From contig NZ_CP032419.1 in NCBI RefSeq assembly GCF_003595175.1, positions 744,001-808,000 on the forward strand: a stretch of DNA of 64,000 nucleotides, written 5' to 3'. How positions within the stretch are numbered: position 1 is the first letter of the stretch; every line of letters begins with the position of its first letter. The position numbers and the translations under genes are program-made. Positions 35,502-44,377 of this stretch are shown piece after piece. The notes below the pieces were generated by a model. The model saw only the letters and a program-made list of their open reading frames with translations, did no database searches and was not told the origin of the DNA. Origin of the DNA: Pseudomonas cavernae. Lineage in GTDB: Bacteria; Pseudomonadota; Gammaproteobacteria; Pseudomonadales; Pseudomonadaceae.

Positions 35502-36323
35502 TCAGAAGTGCACTTTGGCCAGGAAGCTCAGGGCGCTCTGGTCGGTGCCGCCGAGGATCTCGTCGCCGAGGAAGCTGTTGTCGTCGATGGCGTACTTGTC
35601 CGACCAGTAGTCGTACTCGACGCCGACGTAGAACTTCTTCACCGCGCCCCAACCCATGGCCTTGCCCAGGTCGTACTTGATCTGCGGGTTGATGTGCAGG
35701 TTGGCGTGCATGTCGGTCGGCCGGCTGGTGGTGGCGTCCTTGTTGTTCCACACCCAGTCGATGAAGCCGTCGATCACCAGGTCGGAGTTGCCCACCGGGA
35801 GGGTGTAGGACCAGGTCGGGGTGACCTGCCACTGGCCGCTGGGCTGGCCGCTGATGCCGTCCGGTTTGCGGTAGTAGAAGTTCAGCTGGAAGTAGTCGAA
35901 GCCGGGGATGGCCAGGTCGAAGCCCGGGCCGAGCAGGTAGTTCTGCGTGCTGTTTTCGCCGCGCTCGTAGGTGCCGGCGAGCAGCACGTCCTTGATCGGG
36001 CCGAATTCCAGCTTCTGGTCGAAGACCTTGCCGAACGACAGGCGCGGGGAAATCTCGCCGTAATAGGTGTCCTTGCCGAGCTGGGAGTCGGCTTCGCCCT
36101 GATAGTTGATCTGGTCGACGAAGATGAACAGGTCGCCGAAGCTCCAGCCGCTGGCGTGCTCGAAGGTCCAGGTCTGCTGGGTCGGCGGGTTGACCTTGAA
36201 GTCCTTGCCCCACAGGAACGACAGGCTGTTGTCCTGCCACAGCAGCAGGTCGCCGGCCGCGGCCTGGCCGGTCGTGGCGAGCAGGCCGCCGGCGAGTATG
36301 AGGGCGGGGAGGGTATGGTTCAT
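35502..36323 (-). CDS. Second Tsx-like outer membrane channel
   Basis: 273 residues. The signal peptide ends at QAAAGDLL. Barrel features are WQDNSLSFLWGKDFKVNPP, TWTFEHASGWSFGDLFIFVD, FYVGVEYDYWSDKYAIDDNS and the terminal AKVHF. This is the outer-membrane Tsx/nucleoside-channel-like family, related to the protein at 4412-5245 (shared YEYW/YDYWxxK-type strand and HASG...YG(D/S) start). The ATG at 36323 is preceded by GGAGCC; the open frame to 36401 lacks a signal peptide at its start. It ends against an autotransporter remnant. Confidence 0.82.
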   Translation of the reverse strand: MNHTLPALILAGGLLATTGQAAAGDLLLWQDNSLSFLWGKDFKVNPPTQQTWTFEHASGWSFGDLFIFVDQINYQGEADSQLGKDTYYGEISPRLSFGKVFDQKLEFGPIKDVLLAGTYERGENSTQNYLLGPGFDLAIPGFDYFQLNFYYRKPDGISGQPSGQWQVTPTWSYTLPVGNSDLVIDGFIDWVWNNKDATTSRPTDMHANLHINPQIKYDLGKAMGWGAVKKFYVGVEYDYWSDKYAIDDNSFLGDEILGGTDQSALSFLAKVHF

Positions 36324-36757
36324 CGAGCTTTGGCTCCTAACGGGCATCGGTCTAGTGGTTAACCTGTCTCTGTGGTCAGGCTTTGCCGCGTTATTTTGCA
36401 AGAACGCGGCAAGAACGGCGGAAAAATTTCTGCCAAGTCCAACGAGTGCCGGTAAAGATCGCGGCTGGCGAGCAAGTTCTGCTTGGTTGGCGACTGGGGC
36501 GGTGGCAAGGCACTCATGGGGACACGCGCACAGTGAGCAAAGGGGGGCGGCCGCTGATCAAGTGGACAACGTCGCCTTGGCTTGGGCATCCAAGCGCTGA
36601 TCGGTCGTGATGCGTCCTGCATGGGCGTGGCACTGGCCGGCAGGTTTGCTTTTTCGCGGCTTCAATGAAAAAGCCTGAAACGGCAAAAGCCCCGGCTTGA
36701 TAGGCAATTTGTATTACCCTTCCGTCCGTCATTGGAGAAAAGCACTAGGGAGCTTTA
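36324..36757. other. Divergent intergenic with hairpin
   Basis: 434 gene-free bases between two outward-facing genes. GCCGCGTT (36385-36392) and AACGCGGC (36403-36410) form an 8-bp hairpin or operator close to the Tsx-like start. AAAAAGCC and GGCTTTTGCC-type short repeats occur near 36665-36695. A weak TTGTATTACC promoter-like stretch precedes the antiporter. Confidence 0.4.
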
Positions 36758-38161
36758 ATGAAGTCACTGCTGAAAATCTGCCTGGCCGTGCTGCTGTGGG
36801 TGCCGGTCTTGGCTCAGGCGGCAGACCTGGATGGCGCCAGCCTGAACCTGAACTGGGCGCTGCCGTTCGCCGGCATCCTGCTGTCGATCGCGCTGTTTCC
36901 GATCTTCGCCCCAGGCATCTGGCATCACCATTTTGGCAAGATCACCGCCTTCTGGACCCTGGGCTTCCTGCTGCCGTTTGCCGTCAGCTTCGGCGGCCAT
37001 ACCACCGCGGCGCTGGTGGTGCATGCGCTGCTCGCCGAGTACATCCCCTTCATCGTCCTGCTGTTCGCCCTCTACACCATCTCCGGCGGCATCCTGCTGT
37101 GGGGCAACCTGCACGGCTCGCCACGGTTGAACACCGGCCTGCTGGCGATCGGCACCCTGCTGGCCTCGCTGATGGGCACCACCGGCGCGGCCATGCTGCT
37201 GATCCGCCCGCTGCTGCGCGCCAATGACAACCGCCAGCACAAGGTGCACGTGGTGGTGTTCTTCATCTTCCTGGTCGCCAACGTCGGCGGCGGCCTGACC
37301 CCGCTGGGCGACCCGCCGCTGTTCCTCGGCTTCCTCAAGGGCGTGGATTTCATGTGGACGGTCGAGCACATGGCCGCACCGGTGGCGCTGCTGGCGCTGG
37401 TGCTGCTGGCGATCTTCTATCTGGTCGACCGCTACTTTTATGCCAAGGAAGACGAGCTACTGGCGCACGACCCGTCGCACGATGCACCGCTGAAACTGTA
37501 CGGCAAGCGCAACCTGCTGCTGCTCGCCGGGGTGATCGGCGCGGTGCTGCTGTCCGGCGTATGGAAGCCGGGCATTCGCTTTGATGCCATGGGCACGCCG
37601 GTCGAGCTGCAGAACCTGGTGCGCGACGGCCTGCTGCTCGGCCTGGCGCTGCTGTCCCTGGCGATCACGCCGAAACAGGTGCGCGCCGGCAACGAGTTCA
37701 ATTGGGAGCCGATGCTGGAGGTGGGCAAGCTGTTCGCCGGCATCTTCATCACCATCGCCCCGGCCATCGCCATCCTGCGCGCCGGCAGCCAGGGCCAGTT
37801 GGCCGGGCTGGTGGCGCTGGTCAGCGACTCCACCGGCGCGCCGCTGAACGCCATGTACTTCTGGATGAGCGGACTGCTGTCGGGCTTCCTCGACAATGCG
37901 CCGACCTACCTGGTGTTCTTCAACCTCGCCGCCGGCGACGCGCAGACCCTGATGCAGCAGCTGCCCGGCACCTTGCTGGCGATCTCCATGGGCGCGGTGT
38001 TCATGGGCGCGCTGACTTATATAGGCAATGCGCCGAACTTCATGGTCAAGGCCATCGCCGAGCAGCGCGGGGTCAAGATGCCGAGCTTCTTCGGTTTCCT
38101 GCTGTGGTCGTGCGTGATCCTGTTGCCGCTGTTCGCCGTGCTGACGCTGCTGTTCTTCTAA
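36758..38161 (+). CDS. Sodium:proton antiporter-like transporter (ArsB/NhaD superfamily)
   Basis: 467 residues. A signal-like first helix (LLKICLAVLLWVPVLAQA) is followed by about 11 membrane segments. FLVANVGGGLTPLGDPPLFLG contains the GDPP-type motif of ion-transporter-superfamily carriers, and the second repeat has SGLLSGFLDNAPTYLVFF and LTYIGNAPNFMVKAIAEQRG. These N/D-rich re-entrant loops are typical of NhaD/CitM-like sodium antiporters. GGAGCTTT precedes the ATG. Transported ions are inferred only from the family. Confidence 0.85.
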   Translation: MKSLLKICLAVLLWVPVLAQAADLDGASLNLNWALPFAGILLSIALFPIFAPGIWHHHFGKITAFWTLGFLLPFAVSFGGHTTAALVVHALLAEYIPFIVLLFALYTISGGILLWGNLHGSPRLNTGLLAIGTLLASLMGTTGAAMLLIRPLLRANDNRQHKVHVVVFFIFLVANVGGGLTPLGDPPLFLGFLKGVDFMWTVEHMAAPVALLALVLLAIFYLVDRYFYAKEDELLAHDPSHDAPLKLYGKRNLLLLAGVIGAVLLSGVWKPGIRFDAMGTPVELQNLVRDGLLLGLALLSLAITPKQVRAGNEFNWEPMLEVGKLFAGIFITIAPAIAILRAGSQGQLAGLVALVSDSTGAPLNAMYFWMSGLLSGFLDNAPTYLVFFNLAAGDAQTLMQQLPGTLLAISMGAVFMGALTYIGNAPNFMVKAIAEQRGVKMPSFFGFLLWSCVILLPLFAVLTLLFF

Positions 38162-38215
38162 CGCCTGACCTAGACTCTGCGGCAGGCGGCCGAGAGCGGC
38201 GCCGGTCATTGATTC

Positions 38216-38320
38216 GTAGGGTGGGTTAGCCGTAGGCGTGACCCACCGACCCTGCCGGACGCCGGGGGCCAGGGCGACAGCGCTGGTGGGTTACGCCGCT
38301 ACGCGGCTAACCCGCCCTAC
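38216..38320. repeat. REP-C palindrome pair
   Basis: GTAGGGTGGGTTAGCCGTAG ... GGTGGGTTACGCCGCTACGC ... CTAACCCGCCCTAC. Confidence 0.85.
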
Positions 38321-38365
38321 AAAGCCGACTTTGCGGCACTTATTCAACCGGAAGGGAGAGGCGCG

Positions 38366-39808
38366 ATGTTGGCATGGTTGGCGGAACATCCGTTATTGAC
38401 TGCCGCCACGCTGCTCGCGCTCGACCTGCTGCTCTGGCAACTGCTGCCGGGCACGCAGCAGCGCTGGAAGCTGCTGCTGCGGATCGGCATCTTCCTCGGC
38501 TACAGCCTGCTGCTGTTCAACGCCGGCCTGAGCCCGCTGCAGGGCGCGCCGTGGCCCGAGCAGTTGCCCGCGCACCTGATCGCCACCGTGCTGCTAATCG
38601 CCTGGTGGCTGTTGGCCGCACGCACCCTGAGCCTCCTCATCGGCGCCATGCTGATGTCGCGGGTCGGACATGGCGGGCGCCTGCTGCAGGATGTGCTGGG
38701 AGCGATCATCTTCCTGATCGCCGTCATCGCCGCCGCCGCCTATGTCATGCAGCTGCCGGTGCGCGGCCTGCTGGTGACCTCCGGGGCGCTGGCGATCATC
38801 GTCGGCTTGGCGCTGCAGAGCACCCTCGGCGACGTGTTCTCCGGCATCGTGCTGAACACCACCAAGCCCTACCAGCTAGATGACGTCATCTCCATCGATG
38901 GCACCGAGGGCAAGGTGGTGGAGATCGACTGGCGCGCTACCCGCCTGCTGACCAGCCAGGGCAGTCTGGCGGTGATCCCCAACTCGCTGGCGGCCAAGGC
39001 CAAGATCCTCAACTTCAGCCGGCCGAGCGAGCTGCACGGCGTGGCCATCAGCCTCGAGTTCGCCCCCCAGGTGCGGCCGCGGCTGGTACTGGAGGCGCTG
39101 GAGCGGGCCCTGCAGGGCTGCCGCGACTTGCTGATCTCGCCCCAGCCCAGCGTCGCCATCAAGAAGACCGCCACCGGCACGCTGGAATACGAGGCCAGCG
39201 GCTTCGTCGCCGCGATGGCGCACAAGGGCGCGGTGCGCAATCAGCTCTATGACCTGGCCTACCGTCACCTGCAGGCCTGCGGCGTGCTGCTGTCGACGGC
39301 GCCGTCCGGCCTCTCGCAGGGGCGGGCGCTGCTGGAGAGCGTGAGCCTGTTCACCTCGCTCGGCGCTGACGAGAAACTGGCCCTGAGCGAGCACATGCGG
39401 CGCCAGGAGTTCGCCGCCGGCAGCATCGTGCTGGCCAGCGGGGCGGTCACCGACTACCTGTTGATCATCGAGTCCGGGGTGATCTCGGTGACCCTGAGCG
39501 GCGAGGGTGAAACCCTCGAGGCCGGGCGCATGGGCCCGGGCGAGGTGATCGGCGAGGCCGGCATCCTCGCCGAGGCAGCCTGGCCGGCGCAGTTCACCGC
39601 GCTGACGCCGTGCGTGCTCTACCGCATCGATAAGGAGGCGCTGGAGCCCTGCCTGCAGGCGCGCCGCGAAATCGGCGAGGCCATGGCCAAGCTGCTCAGC
39701 TACCGCCAGCAGCACAGCGAGGCGCTGCTGCACGACAAGCCGGTGGTGGTGGAGAAGGGCGGCTTCCTGCGTTGGTTGCGCAAGCGTGCCCGGCAGCGCT
39801 GGAGCTAA
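38366..39808 (+). CDS. MscS-type mechanosensitive channel fused to a cyclic-nucleotide-binding domain
   Basis: 480 residues. Four membrane helices lead to the pore-lining helix and MscS beta domain (VTSGALAIIVGLALQSTLGD, SGIVLNTTKPYQLDDVISID, VVEIDWRATRLLTSQGSLAV). From about 330 a cNMP-binding/Crp-like domain follows (LFTSLGADEKLALSEHMRRQ, FAAGSIVLASGAVTDYLLII, PGEVIGEAGILAEAAWPAQF). The family is the bCNG channels, thought to be ligand-gated rather than tension-gated. RBS GGGAGAGG. The TAA stop coincides with the start of a repeat-element end (39806). Confidence 0.9.
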   Translation: MLAWLAEHPLLTAATLLALDLLLWQLLPGTQQRWKLLLRIGIFLGYSLLLFNAGLSPLQGAPWPEQLPAHLIATVLLIAWWLLAARTLSLLIGAMLMSRVGHGGRLLQDVLGAIIFLIAVIAAAAYVMQLPVRGLLVTSGALAIIVGLALQSTLGDVFSGIVLNTTKPYQLDDVISIDGTEGKVVEIDWRATRLLTSQGSLAVIPNSLAAKAKILNFSRPSELHGVAISLEFAPQVRPRLVLEALERALQGCRDLLISPQPSVAIKKTATGTLEYEASGFVAAMAHKGAVRNQLYDLAYRHLQACGVLLSTAPSGLSQGRALLESVSLFTSLGADEKLALSEHMRRQEFAAGSIVLASGAVTDYLLIIESGVISVTLSGEGETLEAGRMGPGEVIGEAGILAEAAWPAQFTALTPCVLYRIDKEALEPCLQARREIGEAMAKLLSYRQQHSEALLHDKPVVVEKGGFLRWLRKRARQRWS

Positions 39809-39918
39809 GAGCCTGTTCACGACCTCGGGCGTTCCTTCCCGTAGGATGGGTTGAGCAACGCGATACCCATCGACCGCCGGATATCTGATGGGTATCGCTG
39901 CGCTCAACCCATCCTACG
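39806..39918. repeat. Element end plus REP-A pair
   Basis: TAAGAGCCTGTTCACGACCT at 39806-39825 matches the left end of the element at 12136. 39841-39918 is a REP-A inverted pair (GTAGGATGGGTTGAGC ... GCTCAACCCATCCTACG). Confidence 0.7.
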
Positions 39919-39956
39919 ACGCTAAACCGGAGCGCTGAGCTGGGGGGCACGAGTCG

Positions 39957-40011
39957 GTAGGGTGGAAAACCGCAAAGCCGGTGGCTGGATAAAGCGCCAT
40001 CCACCCTACGG
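39957..40011. repeat. REP-B pair
   Basis: GTAGGGTGGAAAACCGCAAA ... GCGCCATCCACCCTACGG. Confidence 0.75.
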
Positions 40012-40081
40012 CTATCGGCGCATGGTGGCGGCTCGGCGCATTTGCGATAGTGCCGATCCCATCGTCGCAAGGAGCTCCCCG

Positions 40082-41143
40082 ATGAGCACAACCGCCTGCC
40101 GTTTGCTCGGCATCCAACACCCGATCATCCAGGCGCCGATGGCCGGCGTCTCCACCCCACGGCTGGCGGCGGCGGTGTCCAATGCCGGCGGCCTGGGTTC
40201 GCTGGGCATCGGCGCCAGCACGGTGGCGCAGGTCCGCGCGCTGATCGCGGAAACCCGCGCGCTGACCGCCCAGCCGTTCAACCTCAACCTGTTCTGCCAC
40301 CGCCCGGCACAGGCCGACCCGGCGCGCGAGGCCGCCTGGCTGGCGCACCTGCGGCCGTGGTTCGGCGAGTTCGGCGCCAGCCCGCCGGCGAGCCTGCACG
40401 AGCCCTATCCGAGCTTCGTCAACGACGCGGCGATGCTCGAACTGCTGCTGGCCGAGCGCCCGGCGGTGGTCAGCTTCCACTTCGGCCTGCCCGATGCGGA
40501 GGTCATCGCGGCCCTCAAGGCGGCCGGCATCGTGCTGATGGCCAGTGCCACCAGCCTGGAGGAGGCGGCTCAGGTCGAGCAGGCCGGCATCGACTTGCTG
40601 ATCGCCCAGGGCGTCGAGGCCGGTGGCCATCGCGGCGTGTTTGCGCCCGAGCGCGGCGACGCCGGCATCGGCACCCTGGCGCTGGTGCGGCTGTTCGCCC
40701 AGCAGGCGCGGCTGCCGCTGATCGCCGCCGGTGGCATCATGGACGGCGCCGGTATCGCCGCCGCCCTGGCGCTGGGGGCGAGCGCCGCGCAGCTGGGCAC
40801 CGCCTTCATTCTCTGCCCGGAATCTTCCGCCAACGCCGCCTACCGGGAGGCGCTGCACAGCCCGCGCGCGCAGCACACGGCGATCACCGCGGCGATCTCC
40901 GGACGGCCGGCGCGAGGCCTGGTCAACCGCATGCACACGGAGGTCGACGGGCCCGGCGCGCCGCCACTGCCCGATTATCCGATTGCCTATGACGCCGGCA
41001 AGGCCCTGCACGCCGCCGCCAGCGCCCAGGGCAACCACGAATTCGCCGCCCACTGGGCCGGCCAGGGCGCCCCGCTGTCCCGCGCGCTGCCGGCCGCCGA
41101 GCTGATGAGTGTACTGGTCGAGGAGTGGCGGCAGAGCCGCTGA
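40082..41143 (+). CDS. Nitronate monooxygenase family flavoprotein
   Basis: 353 residues, FMN TIM-barrel. The N-terminus [20 protein letters not shown], the FMN phosphate region [20 protein letters not shown] followed by [11 protein letters not shown], and [14 protein letters not shown] with its catalytic-type histidine match class I nitronate monooxygenases that detoxify alkyl nitronates. ATG at 40082 follows AAGGAGC; the open frame back to 39962 lies in a REP-B. Monocistronic, with REP-D downstream. Confidence 0.9.
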   Translation: MSTTACRLLGIQHPIIQAPMAGVSTPRLAAAVSNAGGLGSLGIGASTVAQVRALIAETRALTAQPFNLNLFCHRPAQADPAREAAWLAHLRPWFGEFGASPPASLHEPYPSFVNDAAMLELLLAERPAVVSFHFGLPDAEVIAALKAAGIVLMASATSLEEAAQVEQAGIDLLIAQGVEAGGHRGVFAPERGDAGIGTLALVRLFAQQARLPLIAAGGIMDGAGIAAALALGASAAQLGTAFILCPESSANAAYREALHSPRAQHTAITAAISGRPARGLVNRMHTEVDGPGAPPLPDYPIAYDAGKALHAAASAQGNHEFAAHWAGQGAPLSRALPAAELMSVLVEEWRQSR

Positions 41144-41167
41144 AGGCCTGCTCACAGGCAGACTCGG

Positions 41168-41440
41168 ATACCCCCCTTTCCCACGTGTAGGAGAGGGGCC
41201 GGGGGAGAGGGCGGATGGCAACTCGCCCTCTCCCCAGCCCTCTCCCGTAAACGGGAGAGGGGGCGGTTTGCGGCTGCTGGATGTGTCGGGTTGGGTGCCT
41301 GACAGGCCGAAGAAGCTGCGACCGAGCGGTGCGCGTTCGGTAGGAGCGAACTCATTCGCGACACGCTGCTATGGTGGGCGAGCCCTGCTCGCCACCTTTG
41401 ATCCCCTCTCCCTGCGGGAGAGGGCTAGGGAGAGGGGCGG
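41168..41440. repeat. Mixed repeat block: REP-D, REP-E half, REP-D
   Basis: 41168-41264 is a REP-D array. 41340-41362 (GTAGGAGCGAACTCATTCGC) is a single REP-E half. 41400-41440 has further CTCTCCC/GGGAGAGGG units. No gene in the block. Confidence 0.75.
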
Positions 41441-41501
41441 GCGTTCGGTTGGCGAGGTGTGCCTACCCGGACATGAGTCACGGCGCCAGCCCCCGACGCG
41501 C

Positions 41502-41774
41502 CTAATCCATGTCCCCAAGATCAGCCTTCCAACGCTTATAGGCCTCGGGCAAACAGCGCGCGCAGGGTCGATAACCGGCGGCGCAGGCGCTCACTTCGTC
41601 GAGAAAGAACACCCGATTACGCCGCAGGTCGTGGCCCTTGGCGATCAGGCGCAGCGCCACCGGGCAATCGAGGCGGCCATAGATGTGGCTGCGGCGATGG
41701 CCGCCGAGGCTGCCCGGCCGGTCACTGAGGAACGGCTGGCCGTCGGCGCCGAGCAGCGTCCACTGCCGGCTCAT
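41502..41774 (-). CDS. Small Ada-type metal-binding-domain protein
   Basis: 90 residues. SHIYGRLDCPVALRLIA aligns with the Ada N-terminal TTGIFCRPSC block and GYRPCARCLPEAYKRWK with its FRPCKRC block. Relative to E. coli Ada, three zinc ligands are kept (C37 for Cys42, C71 for Cys69, C74 for Cys72), but the methyl-accepting Cys38 is glycine (G33). It overlaps the stop of the ada gene by four bases (ATGA), so it is co-translated. It might bind zinc and DNA without accepting methyl groups (inference). Confidence 0.8.
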   Translation of the reverse strand: MSRQWTLLGADGQPFLSDRPGSLGGHRRSHIYGRLDCPVALRLIAKGHDLRRNRVFFLDEVSACAAGYRPCARCLPEAYKRWKADLGDMD

Positions 41775-42844
41775 GCCGGCGTCTCACGCTCGAGCAGCGT
41801 GCGCTTGCGCTCCACCCCCCAGCGATAACCGGACAAGGCGCCGTCGCTGCGCACCACCCGATGGCAGGGAATCGCCACCGCCAGGTGGTTGGCGCCGCAG
41901 GCCTGGGCCACCGCGCGCACCGCCTTGGGCGCGCCGATGCGCGCGGCGATCTCGGCGTAGCTGGCCGTGCTGCCCAGCGGAATCTCCCGCAGCGCCTGCC
42001 AGACCCGTTGTTGGAAGGCGGTGCCGCGCACGTCCAGCGGCAGGTCGAGGCCCAGCGCCGGCGCCTCGATGAAACCGACCACCCGCGCGACCAGTTGCTC
42101 GAAGTCAGGCTCGCCGCCGATCAGATCGGCCCGCGGGAACTGGTCCTGCAGCTCACGCAGCAGCGCCTCCGGATCGTCGCCGAGGAGGATGGCGCATACC
42201 CCGCGTTCGCTCTGCGCCACCAGGATCGCGCCAAGCGAGCACTGGCCGATGGCGAAGCGGATCGCGGTGTCGACGCCGCCGGCGCGGTAGCTGCTGGGGG
42301 TCATCCCCAGCAGGCGGTCGGCGGCCTCGTAGAAGCGACTGTTGGAGTTGAAGCCGGCGTCGTACAGCGCCTCGGTGACCGAGCCGGCGTGGCCCAGGCG
42401 CTCGCGCACCTGGCGGGCGCGGTGGGCGCTGGCGTAGGCCTTGGGCGTCAGTCCGGTGACGGCCTTGAACACCCGATGGAAATGGTGCGGGCTGAGGCCG
42501 GCGGACGTGGCCAGCTGCCGCAGACCGGGCAGGTCGTCGGCCGTCTCGATCTGCCGGCAGGCGGCGGCGACCAGCGCCGCATGCTGCGCCGCGACGCTGA
42601 CCTGATCGGCGGCGGCGCGCTTGCTCGGCCGATAGCCGGCGGCTTCGGCCTGGGCGGCGCTGGCGAAGAACTCGACGTTCTCCGGCCGTGGCCGGCGCGA
42701 CGGGCTGCTCGGCCGGCAATACACCCCGGTGGTCTTCACCGCGTAGACGAACTGGCCGTCGGCCGCCGGGTCGCGGGCCAGCACGGCGGCCCAGCGCGGG
42801 TCGCGCTCGGTGGCGCTGGGCGGGAGTTGCTTGGCTGTCTTCAT
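41771..42844 (-). CDS. ada: Ada-like bifunctional regulator / O6-alkylguanine-DNA methyltransferase with altered zinc site
   Basis: 357 residues in Ada order. The N-terminal Ada domain is about 15-80, the AraC-type HTH about 95-185 (LATSAGLSPHHFHRVFKAVT, YDAGFNSNSRFYEAADRLLG), then the methyltransferase domain with active-site C327 in AIPCHRVVRSDGALSGYRWG. In the N-terminal domain VYCRPSS keeps the Cys38 equivalent (C43), but Cys42 is S47, Cys69 is S74 and Cys72 is A77, so the zinc tetrad is broken. Methylphosphotriester sensing is probably lost or changed, while base repair by C327 should remain. Followed by an overlapping small Ada-domain gene. Confidence 0.92.
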   Translation of the reverse strand: MKTAKQLPPSATERDPRWAAVLARDPAADGQFVYAVKTTGVYCRPSSPSRRPRPENVEFFASAAQAEAAGYRPSKRAAADQVSVAAQHAALVAAACRQIETADDLPGLRQLATSAGLSPHHFHRVFKAVTGLTPKAYASAHRARQVRERLGHAGSVTEALYDAGFNSNSRFYEAADRLLGMTPSSYRAGGVDTAIRFAIGQCSLGAILVAQSERGVCAILLGDDPEALLRELQDQFPRADLIGGEPDFEQLVARVVGFIEAPALGLDLPLDVRGTAFQQRVWQALREIPLGSTASYAEIAARIGAPKAVRAVAQACGANHLAVAIPCHRVVRSDGALSGYRWGVERKRTLLERETPA

Positions 42845-43167
42845 CGGGCTTCACCCTGGCGATCGTTCAGGTTGCCGCAAGGTTAGGCCGGCTGTCACCC
42901 CGGCGCACTCCGAGTCTTGCGCTCAAATTCGCCGCTGCGAAGCGCGGCACAGGGGCTGTTAGTTCAAACGAACGACGTTCATTGGACCGACGCACCCGCG
43001 TGGGCTAGCGTGCTTCAATCCGGGCTCCACTCGGCGGCAGTTCCGGCGCCGTGACAACGCTGTGATTCACCCACATGGGCAACGCTGCCCGTGTGTGGTG
43101 GTGCTCAACAACGGCAGTATCGAACGCTGAGCCCGCAAGGGCAGTTCGCTTAGCTGAAAGGTGTTCT
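42845..43167. other. Divergent intergenic between ada and acyl-CoA dehydrogenase genes
   Basis: 323 gene-free bases with promoters on both sides. The dyad at 42970-42980 is the only sharp signal. A short repeat GGGCAACGCTGCCCGTG near 43078 can fold into a small hairpin. Confidence 0.35.
42970..42980. promoter_or_regulatory. Operator-like dyad
   Basis: GAACG-A-CGTTC, extended to CGAACG and CGTTCA. It resembles short TetR/FadR-type operators of fatty-acid genes, and lies 188 bases before the acyl-CoA dehydrogenase gene at 43168. Confidence 0.35.
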
Positions 43168-44367
43168 ATGAACCTCAACGAAAGCCCAGAAGACAAGACC
43201 TTCCGCCAGGAAGTGCGCGAGTTCGTCGCCGCCAACCTGCCGAGCGACATTAGCGGTAGGGTGCTGGCCTTCAAGCATCCGTCCAAGGACGACAGCTGCC
43301 GCTGGCAGAAAATCCTTGCCGAGCGCGGCTGGGGCGCGCCGGGCTGGCCGAAGCAGTTCGGCGGCTGTGGCTGGAACGCCAGCCAGAAGAACACCTTCGA
43401 GGAAGAGGTGTACAAGGCCGGCGCACCGCGGCAGATGCCGTTCGGCCTGGCGATGGTTGGCCCGGTGATCCAGAAGTTCGGCACTGTGCAGCAGCAGGAT
43501 TACTTCCTCCCGCGCATCATCCGCCAGGACGACAACTGGTGTCAGGGCTACTCAGAGCCAGGCGCCGGTTCCGACCTCGCCTCGCTGAAAACCCGTGCCG
43601 AGCGCGACGGCGACGACTACCTCGTCAACGGCCAGAAGATCTGGACCTCGTTCGCCCACTGGGCCAACTGGATCTTCTGCCTGGTGCGCACCAACAGCGA
43701 AGGCCGCCAGCAGGAAGGCATCTCCTTCCTGCTGATCGACATGGCCAGCCCCGGCATCACCGTACGGCCGATCAAGACCCTGGATGGCGGCGTCGACGTC
43801 AACGAAGTGTTCTTCGACAACGTCCGCGTGCCGGTCAGCAACCTGGTCGGTGAAGAGAACAAGGGCTGGACCATCGCCAAGTTCCTGCTCGGCAACGAGC
43901 GCACCAGCATCGCCGGCGTCGGCAGCTGCAAGCGCTTCCTGACCCAGCTCAAGGAAATCGCCGGCAAAACGCTCAAGCACGGCAAGCCGATGCTCGAGGA
44001 CCGCGTGTTCCGCGAGAAGATCGTGCGTGTCGAAATGGAACTGCACGCCCATGACTGGTCCCTGCAGCGCCTGCTCAGCCAACTGGCCAGCAACAGCCGT
44101 GGCGTCGGCATCGAGCCGTCGATCCTGAAGATCCGTGGTTCGGAAATCCAGCAGACCCTCACCGAGCTGATGATGGAATGCGCCGGCCCGTACGCCGTGC
44201 CGTTCGTGCCGCACGCCATGGACGGGGGTTTCGACGGTGAGACCGCCAACGGCGAACTGCTCAATGCCATGGCGCCGCACTACCTGGACTACCGCAAGAT
44301 CTCCATCTACGGCGGCTCCAACGAAGTGCAGCGCAACATCATCGCCAAAATGACCATCGGTCTGTGA
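43168..44367 (+). CDS. Acyl-CoA dehydrogenase, subunit-like protein 1
   Basis: FAD-dependent acyl-CoA dehydrogenase fold, 399 residues. FAD-binding blocks are WCQGYSEPGAGSDLASLKTR and QKIWTSFAHWANWIFCLVRT; the C-terminal helix region ends YRKISIYGGSNEVQRNIIAK. In single-subunit enzymes such as MCAD the catalytic base is Glu in IYEG; here the sequence is IYGG, so the base lies elsewhere or in a partner. The ATG at 43168 was chosen over the longer frame from 43075, which lacks family similarity. Ten bases separate it from the next acyl-CoA dehydrogenase gene. Confidence 0.9.
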   Translation: MNLNESPEDKTFRQEVREFVAANLPSDISGRVLAFKHPSKDDSCRWQKILAERGWGAPGWPKQFGGCGWNASQKNTFEEEVYKAGAPRQMPFGLAMVGPVIQKFGTVQQQDYFLPRIIRQDDNWCQGYSEPGAGSDLASLKTRAERDGDDYLVNGQKIWTSFAHWANWIFCLVRTNSEGRQQEGISFLLIDMASPGITVRPIKTLDGGVDVNEVFFDNVRVPVSNLVGEENKGWTIAKFLLGNERTSIAGVGSCKRFLTQLKEIAGKTLKHGKPMLEDRVFREKIVRVEMELHAHDWSLQRLLSQLASNSRGVGIEPSILKIRGSEIQQTLTELMMECAGPYAVPFVPHAMDGGFDGETANGELLNAMAPHYLDYRKISIYGGSNEVQRNIIAKMTIGL

Positions 44368-44377
44368 GGAAAACGGC

